Positions 51,609 through 60,020 of a DNA stretch of 64,000 nucleotides are shown piece by piece. This DNA is from Oceanicola sp. 22II-s10i (lineage in GTDB: Bacteria > Pseudomonadota > Alphaproteobacteria > Rhodobacterales > Rhodobacteraceae): contig NZ_AQQU01000008.1 of NCBI RefSeq assembly GCF_002210105.1, positions 62,001 through 126,000 on the forward strand. Direction: 5' to 3'. A program made the position numbers and the translations under genes. The stretch's first letter is position 1. Each line of letters opens with the position of its first letter. A model generated the notes under the pieces. The model did no database searches and had not been told where the DNA came from. It was given only the letters and a program-made list of their open reading frames with translations.

Positions 51609-53261
51609 ATGGCCGACACAACCAACAACCAGGGTATCCCGGAGCCGGAAGGCCACGCGGATATCATCCAGACCGATTACGAGATCGGTCAGGATAACAT
51701 CGACGGGCAGGTAGGCCCGTTCGGTTTCGACATTCACAACCCGGTCTTCCTGATCTCGGGCCTCGCGATCGTGATCTTCGTGTTCTACACGCTCGCGCTG
51801 CCCGAACAGGCGGGGGCCGTGTTCTCGTGGCTGTTCTCGGCCGTGACCAAGGGCTTCGACTGGTTCTTCCTCGGGGCGGCGAACATCTTCGTCATCTTCT
51901 GCCTGCTGCTGATCGTGACCCCGGTGGGCTCGGTCAGGCTGGGCGGCGCCGATGCGACGCCGGACTACACCTACGTCGGTTGGTTCGCGATGCTCTTCGC
52001 CGCCGGCATGGGCATCGGCCTGATGTTCTACGGCGTGTCCGAACCGCTGAGCCACTTCTCGTCCGCCGTTGGCGGCACCGCCTCGGAAGGCGGCGTGCGC
52101 ACGGACTGGGCCCCGCTGGGGGCCGCGGGCGGCGACGAGGCGGAGGCGATCCGTCTGGGCATGGCCGCGACGATCTTCCACTGGGGCCTGCACCCCTGGG
52201 CGATCTACGCGGTGGTGGCGCTGGCGCTGGCGCTGTTCACCTACAACAAGGGTCTGCCGCTGACGATCCGCTCGGCCTTCTACCCGATCCTCGGGGATCG
52301 CGTCTGGGGCTGGTGGGGCCATGTCATCGACACGCTCGCCGTGTTCGCCACGCTCTTCGGCCTCGCCACCTCGCTGGGTTTCGGCGCGACGCAGGCGAAT
52401 GCGGGCCTGAACGAGCTCTTCGGCATCGCGGTCGGATCGACGACCGAGGTGATCCTGATCTCGGCCATTACGGCGGTCGCGCTGATCTCGGTGCTGCGGG
52501 GCCTCGACGGCGGGGTCAAGATCCTGTCCGAGATCAACATGGGCCTCGCGTTCCTGCTGCTGCTCTTCGTGCTGATCGCCGGTCCGACGGTCGCGATCCT
52601 GACGGGCTTCGTCGACTACCTGATCGCCTACGTGCAGTATCTGCCGGCGCTGTCGAACCCGGTCGGGCGCGAAGATGTCAACTTCTCCCAGGGCTGGACC
52701 TCGTTCTACTGGGCGTGGTGGATCAGCTGGTCACCGTTCGTCGGCATGTTCATCGCCCGCGTCAGCCGTGGCCGGTCGGTGCGTGAGTTCGTGATCTGCG
52801 TGCTGCTGATCCCCTCGCTGGTCTGCGTGCTGTGGATGTCCGTGTTCGGCGGCGTCGCGATCCAGCAGGTGGTTCAGGACGGCTACACCGCCGCGCAGGA
52901 CGCTTCGCTGGAACTGAAGCTGTTCAAGATGCTCGACGTGCTGCCGCTGGCGGGGATCACCTCGCTGATCGGCATCGTGCTGGTGATCGTGTTCTTCGTG
53001 ACCTCGTCGGACTCCGGTTCGCTGGTGATCGACACGATCACGGCGGGCGGCAAGGTTGACGCCCCGGTCCCGCAGCGCGTGTTCTGGTGCGTGTTCGAGG
53101 GCGCCGTGGCCATTGTGCTGCTGCTGTCCGCGGGCGGCCTGCAGTCGCTGCAGTCCATGGTGATCTCGACCGGCCTGCCGTTCACGATCATCCTGCTGCT
53201 GATGTGCTGGGCGATCTGGAAGGGTCTTCAGTCCGAGCGCGACAAGCTGCGTCAGGGCTGA
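51609..53261 (+). CDS. BCCT-family transporter (betaine/carnitine/DMSP type)
   Basis: A 550-residue, 12-helix secondary transporter. GMGIGLMFYGVSEPLSH is the substrate/Na region of the betaine-type BCCT (Gly where choline carriers have Asp). FYWAWWISWSPFVGMFIARVSRGRSVREF carries the aromatic box that binds the quaternary group. Likely substrates are glycine betaine or DMSP; nearness to acuI favours DMSP (inference). AAGGAACAGGGGG precedes the ATG. Confidence 0.9.
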   Translation: MADTTNNQGIPEPEGHADIIQTDYEIGQDNIDGQVGPFGFDIHNPVFLISGLAIVIFVFYTLALPEQAGAVFSWLFSAVTKGFDWFFLGAANIFVIFCLLLIVTPVGSVRLGGADATPDYTYVGWFAMLFAAGMGIGLMFYGVSEPLSHFSSAVGGTASEGGVRTDWAPLGAAGGDEAEAIRLGMAATIFHWGLHPWAIYAVVALALALFTYNKGLPLTIRSAFYPILGDRVWGWWGHVIDTLAVFATLFGLATSLGFGATQANAGLNELFGIAVGSTTEVILISAITAVALISVLRGLDGGVKILSEINMGLAFLLLLFVLIAGPTVAILTGFVDYLIAYVQYLPALSNPVGREDVNFSQGWTSFYWAWWISWSPFVGMFIARVSRGRSVREFVICVLLIPSLVCVLWMSVFGGVAIQQVVQDGYTAAQDASLELKLFKMLDVLPLAGITSLIGIVLVIVFFVTSSDSGSLVIDTITAGGKVDAPVPQRVFWCVFEGAVAIVLLLSAGGLQSLQSMVISTGLPFTIILLLMCWAIWKGLQSERDKLRQG

Positions 53262-53274
53262 CCTGACGCGACGG

Positions 53275-53304
53275 CCCCGGCCGGGTAAAGCCGGCCGGGG
53301 TCTT
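53275..53304 (+). terminator. Terminator after the BCCT gene
   Basis: Perfect 10-bp stem CCCCGGCCGG / CCGGCCGGGG with a GTAAAG loop, followed by TCTT. Begins 14 nt after the stop. Confidence 0.75.
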
Positions 53305-53354
53305 GCCGTGACGACCGTATTGCGCGGTGCACGGTTTCCGGGTTGAGTGCAGCC

Positions 53355-54578
53355 ATGACACTCGACACCCAGTTCATCCGCTCACAGTTCCCCGCATTCT
53401 CCGAACCGGCGCTCGCCGGGCAGGCGTTCTTCGAGAACGCGGGCGGGTCCTATCCCTGCATTCAGGTCGTCGACCGCCTCGCCCGCTTCTACCGCGAGCG
53501 CAAGGTGCAGCCCTATGCGCCCTACGCCGCCTCCCGCCTCGGGGGCGAGGAGATGGACGAGGCCCGCACGCGCCTGTCCGCGATCCTCGGCGTGGCGGAG
53601 GAGGAGCTGTCCTTCGGCCCCTCGACCACGGCCAACACCTATGTGCTGGCGCAGGCGTTCCGGCAGTGGATGAACCCCGGCGACGCGATCATCGTCACCA
53701 ATCAGGACCACGAGGCGAACAGCGGCCCGTGGCGGCGGCTGGCCGACGAGGGCTTCGAGGTGCGCGAGTGGATGATGGACCCCGAGACCGGCCATCTGGA
53801 CCCCGCCGATCTGGAGGCGCTGCTGGACGAGAAGGTGCGGCTGGTCTGCTTCCCCCATTGCTCGAACGTGGTGGGCGAGGTGAACCCGGTGACCGAGATC
53901 GCCGCCATCGCCCATGCCGCCGGGGCTTTCGTCTGCGTCGACGGGGTCAGCTACGCGCCGCACGGGCTGCCGAACGTGGGTGACATGGGCGCGGATATCT
54001 ACCTGTTCTCGGCCTACAAGACCTACGGGCCGCATCAGGGCATCATGGTGATCCGCCGCGCGCTGGCGAAGCTGCTGCCGAACCAGGGGCACTACTTCAA
54101 CGGCGATGCGCTCTACAAACGGTTCACCCCCGCCGGGCCGGACCACGCGCAGATCGCGGCCTCGGCCGGGATGGCGGATTACATCGAGGCGGTGGCGGCG
54201 CATCATGGCGTCACCGGCGATACGGCGGCGGCACGCGCGCAGGGCGTGCACGACCTGATGCGCGACCACGAGATCCGGCTGATGGCCCCCCTGATCGAGG
54301 CGCTGAGCGCGCGCAACGATGTCCGACTGCTCGGGCCCCGCGACGCGGCGCGGCGCGCCCCGACGCTGGCGGTGGCGACGCAGGACGCGGGCGAGGCAGT
54401 GGCGACCCGGCTGGCGGAGCACGGCATCATGGCGGGCGGCGGCAGCTTCTACGCCGACCGCGCGCTCAAGGGGCAGGGGATCGACCCGGCCCACGGGGTG
54501 CTGCGGTTGAGCTTCGTGCACTACACGTCCGAGGCTGAGGTCGCGCGGGTGATCGACGCGCTCGACGCGGTGCTTTGA
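53355..54578 (+). CDS. Class V aminotransferase (cysteine desulfurase-like fold)
   Basis: 407-residue PLP enzyme. NAGGSYPCIQVVDRL, SFGPSTTANTYVLAQ, TNQDHEANSGPWRRLADEG, FVCVDGVSYAPHG and PLP Lys222 in LFSAYKTYGPHQG. The Csd/SufS catalytic Cys loop is not obvious. Conversion of a beta-keto or 3-amino acid, selenocysteine lyase or desulfurase activity are all possible. ATG 53355 is chosen; a TTG 12 nt earlier also fits. No operon partner. Confidence 0.83.
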   Translation: MTLDTQFIRSQFPAFSEPALAGQAFFENAGGSYPCIQVVDRLARFYRERKVQPYAPYAASRLGGEEMDEARTRLSAILGVAEEELSFGPSTTANTYVLAQAFRQWMNPGDAIIVTNQDHEANSGPWRRLADEGFEVREWMMDPETGHLDPADLEALLDEKVRLVCFPHCSNVVGEVNPVTEIAAIAHAAGAFVCVDGVSYAPHGLPNVGDMGADIYLFSAYKTYGPHQGIMVIRRALAKLLPNQGHYFNGDALYKRFTPAGPDHAQIAASAGMADYIEAVAAHHGVTGDTAAARAQGVHDLMRDHEIRLMAPLIEALSARNDVRLLGPRDAARRAPTLAVATQDAGEAVATRLAEHGIMAGGGSFYADRALKGQGIDPAHGVLRLSFVHYTSEAEVARVIDALDAVL

Positions 54579-54630
54579 CACCGGCCCGGATCGCCCCATT
54601 TCCGGGGAAAACGACCGGGACAGGACAGAC

Positions 54631-56043
54631 ATGGCAACCACGAAACCCTGCATTATCTGGTTCCGCCGCGACCTGCGGTTGAGCGATCACCCCGCCCTGC
54701 GCGAGGCGGCGGCGGGCGGGCGGCCCGTGATCCCGGTGTTCATCCGCGACGCCTCGGTCGACGGGCTCGGGGCCGCGCCGAAATGGCGGCTCGGGCTGGG
54801 CCTGGAAGCCTTCGCCGCCGCGCTCGAGGCGAAGGGAATGCGCCTGATCCTGCGGGCGGGTCCGGCGCTGGAGGTGCTGGAGGAGCTGATCGAGGAGACG
54901 GGGGCCGACACGGTCCACTGGTCCCGGCTCTACGACCCCGAGGCGCAGGAGCGGGATTCGCGGGTCAAGGCGGCGCTCCGGGACCGGGGGCTGACGGCCA
55001 AGAGCTTTCCGGGCCATCTGCTCCATGAGCCGTGGACGGTGCAGACGGGGCAGGGCGATTACTACAAGGTCTACACCCCGTTCTGGAAATCGGTGAAGGA
55101 CCGCGACCTGCCTCAGCCCTGTCCGCGCCCGGACCTGACGGCACCCGCGACCTGGCCGCAGTCCGACAGTCTGGAGGATTGGGCTCTTGGCGCGGCGATG
55201 CGCAGGGGCGGGCCGGTGGTGGCGGACTACGTCAAGGCAGGCGAAGAGGCGGCGCTGCGCAGCTTCGGACAGTTCATGGCGGACCGGATCGGCAGCTATG
55301 CCGAGGCGCGGGACATGGTGGCCGAGAACGGCACCTCGGGCATGTCGCAATACCTGTCGCTGGGCGAGGTGTCGCCCCTGACCCTCTGGCACCGCGCGCT
55401 GGAAGCCGGGACGGGCAAGGGGCCCGAGACGTTCCGCAAGGAACTGGTCTGGCGCGAGTTTGCCTATCACCTGATGTTCCACACGCCGCAGATGCTGGAC
55501 AGCAACTGGCGCAGGGAATGGGACGCCTTCCCGTGGAACGACGACGAACGCCGGGCCGAGGTCAAGGCGTGGAAACAGGGCCGGACGGGCGAACCCTTCG
55601 TCGATGCGGCGATGCGCGAGATGTACGTGACCGGCACCATGCACAACCGGGCGCGGATGATCGTGGCCAGCTACCTGACCAAGCACCTGATGTGCCACTG
55701 GCGGATCGGGCAGAAATGGTTCGACGACTGCCTTGTCGACTGGGACCCGGCCTCGAACGCGCTCGGCTGGCAATGGACGGCGGGCAGCGGGCCGGATGCG
55801 GCCCCGTTCTTCCGCATCTTCAACCCCGAAACGCAGGCCGAGAAGTTCGATCCGGACGGCACATATCGCCGTCGCTGGCTGGCCGAGGGGCAGGCGCGGC
55901 CGACGAAAACGGCGCTCAGCTATTTCGACGCGATCCCCGAACGCTGGCGGATGTCGCCCGCGGACAAGGCACCCGAGCGGATCGTGAACCTGCAGGTTGG
56001 CAGGGAGCGTGCCCTCGGGGCATACAGGGAATCACGGGATTGA
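54631..56043 (+). CDS. phrB: Deoxyribodipyrimidine photolyase
   Basis: 470 residues. N-terminal antenna domain IIWFRRDLRLSDHPAL, then the FAD domain: TSGMSQYLSLGEVSP, LVWREFAYHLMFH, WRREWDAFPWND, RTGEPFVDAAMREMYVTGTMHNRARMIVASYLTKHL, and WTAGSGPDAAPFFRIFNP. This fits class I CPD photolyase; a cryptochrome-like role cannot be excluded. It repairs UV cyclobutane dimers with light. Confidence 0.93.
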   Translation: MATTKPCIIWFRRDLRLSDHPALREAAAGGRPVIPVFIRDASVDGLGAAPKWRLGLGLEAFAAALEAKGMRLILRAGPALEVLEELIEETGADTVHWSRLYDPEAQERDSRVKAALRDRGLTAKSFPGHLLHEPWTVQTGQGDYYKVYTPFWKSVKDRDLPQPCPRPDLTAPATWPQSDSLEDWALGAAMRRGGPVVADYVKAGEEAALRSFGQFMADRIGSYAEARDMVAENGTSGMSQYLSLGEVSPLTLWHRALEAGTGKGPETFRKELVWREFAYHLMFHTPQMLDSNWRREWDAFPWNDDERRAEVKAWKQGRTGEPFVDAAMREMYVTGTMHNRARMIVASYLTKHLMCHWRIGQKWFDDCLVDWDPASNALGWQWTAGSGPDAAPFFRIFNPETQAEKFDPDGTYRRRWLAEGQARPTKTALSYFDAIPERWRMSPADKAPERIVNLQVGRERALGAYRESRD

Positions 56044-56131
56044 CTCCTAATCCATAACAATCAGTTAATCGTAGAAGATCATGCCGTAAGCGGTTCGCAT
56101 GTGGCGGCGCCGCGACATCGGAGGAGACAGA

Positions 56132-57346
56132 ATGATCCTGACCGAGACCACCGGGCAGAAGGACCTGCCGCGCTATTTCACGCAGTCTTTCGCCATTGCG
56201 AAGACCATCAAGGCCGGGCGGCTGGATTTCCGGCTGCCGGACGGACGCGTGTTCCGGGCCGAGGGCGCGGCCCCCGGACCCGTGGCCGAGCTCACGGTCC
56301 ACAACCCCGACACCTTCGCGCGGCTGATCCGCGAGGGCGATCTGGGCTTTTGCGACGCCTATATCGAGGGCTGGTGGTCGACGCCGGACCTGCAGGGATT
56401 TCTTGACCTGCTGCATTCCGGCAACGACAACGTCTATGACGGTTTCCCCGGCATGGCCTTCGTCCGCATCTATGAACGGATGCGCCACTGGATGAACCGC
56501 AATACCAAGAAGCAGGCGCAGAAGAACATTTCGTATCACTACGATCTGGGCAACGAGTTCTACGCGCTGTGGCTCGACGACACGATGACCTATTCCTCGG
56601 CCATGTTCCGCACCGGGCAGGAAAGCCTCGAAGCGGCGCAGATCGAGAAGTACAAGAGCATGGTCGACCAGATGGGGGTGAACCCGGGCGATCACGTGCT
56701 GGAAATCGGCTGTGGCTGGGGTGGTTTCGCGGAATACGCGGCAAAGGAACGCGGGCTGCGCGTCACCGGGCTGACCATCTCGCGCGAGCAGCTGAAGTAT
56801 GCGCAGGAACGTATTGAAAAGGCGGGGCTTTCCGATCAGGTCGAGTTCCGGCTGCAGGACTATCGTGACGAGCGCGGCAGCTATGACGGCATCGCCTCGA
56901 TCGAGATGTTCGAAGCGGTCGGCGAGAAGTACTGGCCGGCCTATTTCGAGACCGTGCGCGAGCGTCTGAAACCCGGCCGCAATGCCACGCTTCAGATCAT
57001 CACGATCAGCGATCAGAGGTGGGAGATCTACCGCAAGGGCGTGGATTTCATCCAGAAATACATCTTCCCCGGCGGCATGCTGCCCAGTCCGACCGTGCTG
57101 CGACAGGAGGTCGAAAAGGCCGGTCTGGGCGTCGTGCGGTCGATCGAATTCGGCGACAGCTATTCCCAGACCCTGCGGCGCTGGTACGAGACGTTCAACG
57201 ACAAATGGGATCACGTCGCCGCCCTCGGATTCGACGATCGCTTCCGCCGGATGTGGAATTTCTACCTGACCTCTTGCGCGTCGACTTTCTCGGGCGGTAA
57301 CTGTGACGTGACCCAGATCACGGTAACAAGGCCGCTCCGACCATGA
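56132..57346 (+). CDS. cfa: Cyclopropane-fatty-acyl-phospholipid synthase
   Basis: 404 residues. SAM site HVLEIGCGWGGFAEYAA; NISYHYDLGNEFYALWLDDTMTYSSAMF and FIQKYIFPGGMLPS are Cfa signatures, with CASTFSGG near the end. Methylenates unsaturated lipid chains. ATG 56132 follows GGAGGAGAC. It overlaps trgA by 4 nt, heading a cfa-trgA-trgB unit. Confidence 0.93.
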   Translation: MILTETTGQKDLPRYFTQSFAIAKTIKAGRLDFRLPDGRVFRAEGAAPGPVAELTVHNPDTFARLIREGDLGFCDAYIEGWWSTPDLQGFLDLLHSGNDNVYDGFPGMAFVRIYERMRHWMNRNTKKQAQKNISYHYDLGNEFYALWLDDTMTYSSAMFRTGQESLEAAQIEKYKSMVDQMGVNPGDHVLEIGCGWGGFAEYAAKERGLRVTGLTISREQLKYAQERIEKAGLSDQVEFRLQDYRDERGSYDGIASIEMFEAVGEKYWPAYFETVRERLKPGRNATLQIITISDQRWEIYRKGVDFIQKYIFPGGMLPSPTVLRQEVEKAGLGVVRSIEFGDSYSQTLRRWYETFNDKWDHVAALGFDDRFRRMWNFYLTSCASTFSGGNCDVTQITVTRPLRP

Positions 57347-57798
57347 TGACAATGACCCGGCTCGTTTCCGCCATCATGGTGGCGTTTCTGGGCTGGATCG
57401 TTTCGGGGATGGTCAAGGTTCAGGTGCTCGAGGTCTACGACACCTACAATTTCGGCAAATTCGTCGGCCTGACGCTGCTGATCGGCTGGATGTGCGGCTG
57501 GTTCATCATCGGTGGTCGGGCCAATGGCCGGCTCGGCTTCGGCACCGCGCCCGCGGTCGGGGTGTCGGCGGTGGCGATGATGGTGTTCTGGGTGCTGCTG
57601 CTGGTCAGCTTCAACGAGATGCTGAGGCAGGCGATGGAGCGCCGGTTCCGCGGGGCGATGGAGGCGATCAACGAGATCCCGATCATCGCCATCGACTACG
57701 GTCAGTATCTGATGACCAAGGAAATCCTGCTGACGCTGCTGATCGGCGCGATGGTGATCGGCTGGCTGGCCGATCTTTCGGCGCGCCTCTGGAAGTAA
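57343..57798 (+). CDS. trgA: TrgA-family membrane protein
   Basis: 151 residues, four hydrophobic helices (LVSAIMVAFLGWIVSGM, FVGLTLLIGWMCGWFIIGG, AMMVFWVLLLVSF, ILLTLLIGAMVIGWL). It matches TrgA of Rhodobacter sphaeroides, where trgAB with a nearby cysK contributes to tellurite resistance. Overlaps cfa, and is 7 nt before trgB. Mechanism unknown. Confidence 0.82.
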   Translation: MMTMTRLVSAIMVAFLGWIVSGMVKVQVLEVYDTYNFGKFVGLTLLIGWMCGWFIIGGRANGRLGFGTAPAVGVSAVAMMVFWVLLLVSFNEMLRQAMERRFRGAMEAINEIPIIAIDYGQYLMTKEILLTLLIGAMVIGWLADLSARLWK

Positions 57799-57805
57799 CG
57801 CCACG

Positions 57806-58924
57806 ATGCCACTGATCTTTGTCTACGGCACCTTGCGGCATCTGCCGCTGCTCGATCTGGTTGCGGGTGTGGCGGTTTCGGGGCGCGCAGCGCGGTTGCC
57901 GGGGTATCGCGTGGTGGCCGCCAAGGGCGAGGATTACCCGATGCCGCTCGCCGATCCGGGCGCATCTGCGACAGGTTTGCTCTGCGAGGTCAGCGAGACG
58001 GCGTTCGCCCGGTTGGACTGGTATGAAACCGCCTTCGGCTACAACGCGGCACCGCTCGACGTCGAAACGGACGGCGGGACGGTTTCCGCGCAGGTCTGGC
58101 TGCCGGATCCGGGGGCCGAGGCGCCGGGGGGCGACTGGGACCTGTCCCGCTGGACCGCGGGCTGGGCCGACCTGACCATGATCGCCGCCGCCGAGGCGAT
58201 GGAGCTTTTCGGCCGCGTGCCCGCAGCGCAGATCGGCCAGTTCTGGCACATGTTCCAGGGGCGGGCGGATGCGCGGCTGCGGGCAGGCCGGATGGAGCGT
58301 CCGAGGATCGGCAGTGACGTGGACCGCCGCGCGGTCACGCATGTCGCCTCCGAGATCGGCCATGCCGGCTACTTCGTCACGCGCACGGACATCCTGCGTC
58401 ACCCGACATTCTCGGGCGGCATGTCCGCAGAGCTGCGGCGCGAGATGTTCGTCGCAGGCGACGCTGCAATCGTCCTGCCATACGATCCGGTCCGCGACCG
58501 CATCCTGCTGGTGGAACAGTTCCGAATGGGGCCTTGGGGAAGGGGCGCCCGCTATCCCTTCATGCTCGAACCGGTGGCCGGCCGTCTCGATCCCGGCGAA
58601 GAGCCTGAGACTTGCGCGCGCCGCGAGACCGAGGAAGAGGCCGGGGTGAAGCTCAACGCGCTCATCAAGGTGGCGAGCTACTATCCCAGTCCCGGTTACC
58701 TCACCGAGTATTTTCACACCTACGTGGGTCTGTGTGACCTGCCTGACGGGACCGAGACAAACACTGGCGGGCTGGACACCGAGGACGAGGATATCCGGAC
58801 CCACGTTCTGTCTTTCGACACGGCGATGGACCTGCTTTCCTCGGGCGAGGCGGACAACGGACCGCTGATCCACCTTCTGACCTGGCTCAAAGCCGAACGT
58901 CCCGGATTGCGCGCCACGGCTTGA
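57806..58924 (+). CDS. trgB: TrgB: gamma-glutamylcyclotransferase-like plus Nudix fusion
   Basis: 372 residues. Residues 1-130 are a GGCT/AIG2-like fold (PLIFVYGTLRHLPLL, GYRVVAAKGEDYPM). Residues about 190-360 are a Nudix hydrolase of ADP-sugar type: the box GRLDPGEEPETCARRETEEEAGV keeps all Glu and Arg, with SYYPSPGYLTEYFHTYVG before the end. The fusion is known as TrgB in Rhodobacter, linked to tellurite resistance. The Nudix half likely cleaves ADP-ribose-type compounds (family inference). Confidence 0.87.
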   Translation: MPLIFVYGTLRHLPLLDLVAGVAVSGRAARLPGYRVVAAKGEDYPMPLADPGASATGLLCEVSETAFARLDWYETAFGYNAAPLDVETDGGTVSAQVWLPDPGAEAPGGDWDLSRWTAGWADLTMIAAAEAMELFGRVPAAQIGQFWHMFQGRADARLRAGRMERPRIGSDVDRRAVTHVASEIGHAGYFVTRTDILRHPTFSGGMSAELRREMFVAGDAAIVLPYDPVRDRILLVEQFRMGPWGRGARYPFMLEPVAGRLDPGEEPETCARRETEEEAGVKLNALIKVASYYPSPGYLTEYFHTYVGLCDLPDGTETNTGGLDTEDEDIRTHVLSFDTAMDLLSSGEADNGPLIHLLTWLKAERPGLRATA

Positions 58925-58987
58925 GTCCCCACGGCGTGGCGTCTAAGTCTTCTGCACTGGAAAGACCGTCGCGGAGGACGTCCCGAA

Positions 58988-60016
58988 ATGTATATCGCCA
59001 ATGACCTGACCGAAGCGGTCGGGAACACCCCGCTGATCAAGCTGCGGAAGGTGAGCGAGGAGACGGGCTGCACGATCCTCGGCAAGGCCGAGTTCATGAA
59101 CCCGGGCCAGTCGGTCAAGGACCGTGCCGCACTGTGGATCATCCGCGACGCTGTCGCGCGGGGCGAGCTGAAACCCGGCGGCACCATCGTCGAGGGCACG
59201 GCGGGGAACACCGGCATCGGCCTCGCGCTGGTCGGCGCCTCGCTCGGGTTCAAGACGGTGATCGTCATCCCCGAGACGCAGAGCCAGGAAAAGAAGGACA
59301 TGCTGCGGCTGGCCGGTGCCGAACTGGTGCAGGTCCCGGCGGCGCCCTACCGCAACCCCAACAACTACGTGCACTATTCCGAGCGGCTGGCGGCGGAACT
59401 CGCCAAGACCGAACCGAACGGCGCGATCTGGGCGAACCAGTTCGACAACACCGCGAACCGTCAGGCGCATTTCGAAAGCACCGGGCCCGAGATCTGGACC
59501 CAGACGGACGGCAAGGTCGACGGTTTCGTCTCGGCGGTCGGGTCGGGCGGCACGCTGGTCGGCACGGCGGACTACCTGCAGCCCAAGGGCGTCAAGGTGG
59601 CGCTGGCCGATCCGATGGGCGCGGCACTCTACAGTTTCTACACGACCGGCGAGCTGAAGGCCGAGGGCGACAGCATCACCGAGGGGATCGGGCAGGGCCG
59701 GATCACGAAGAACCTCGAAGGTTTCACCCCGGATTTCGCCTATCAGATCCCCGATGCCGAGGCGCTGCCCTACGTCTTCGATCTGCTGAGCGAGGAAGGG
59801 CTCTGCCTTGGCGGCTCGTCCGGGATCAACATTGCCGGCGCGGTGCGCCTGGCGCGCGATCTGGGGCCGGGGCATACCATCGTCACGATCCTCTGCGACT
59901 ATGGCAACCGCTATCAGTCCAAGCTGTTCAACCCGGAGTTCCTGCGCGGCAAGGGTCTGCCCACGCCATCGTGGATGACCGAGGCGCCGCGGTCCATTCC
60001 CGGCGTCTTTTCCTGA
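58988..60016 (+). CDS. cysK: Cysteine synthase (O-acetylserine sulfhydrylase)
   Basis: 342 residues, PLP enzyme. PLIKLRKVSEETGC, PLP Lys44 in NPGQSVKDRAA, GTAGNTGIGLALVGASLG for substrate and GGSSGINIAGAVRL for phosphate. Makes cysteine from O-acetylserine and sulfide. It follows trgB as in Rhodobacter sphaeroides; raising thiol supply is part of tellurite tolerance. Start has GGAGGACG upstream. Confidence 0.93.
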   Translation: MYIANDLTEAVGNTPLIKLRKVSEETGCTILGKAEFMNPGQSVKDRAALWIIRDAVARGELKPGGTIVEGTAGNTGIGLALVGASLGFKTVIVIPETQSQEKKDMLRLAGAELVQVPAAPYRNPNNYVHYSERLAAELAKTEPNGAIWANQFDNTANRQAHFESTGPEIWTQTDGKVDGFVSAVGSGGTLVGTADYLQPKGVKVALADPMGAALYSFYTTGELKAEGDSITEGIGQGRITKNLEGFTPDFAYQIPDAEALPYVFDLLSEEGLCLGGSSGINIAGAVRLARDLGPGHTIVTILCDYGNRYQSKLFNPEFLRGKGLPTPSWMTEAPRSIPGVFS

Positions 60017-60020
60017 CACC

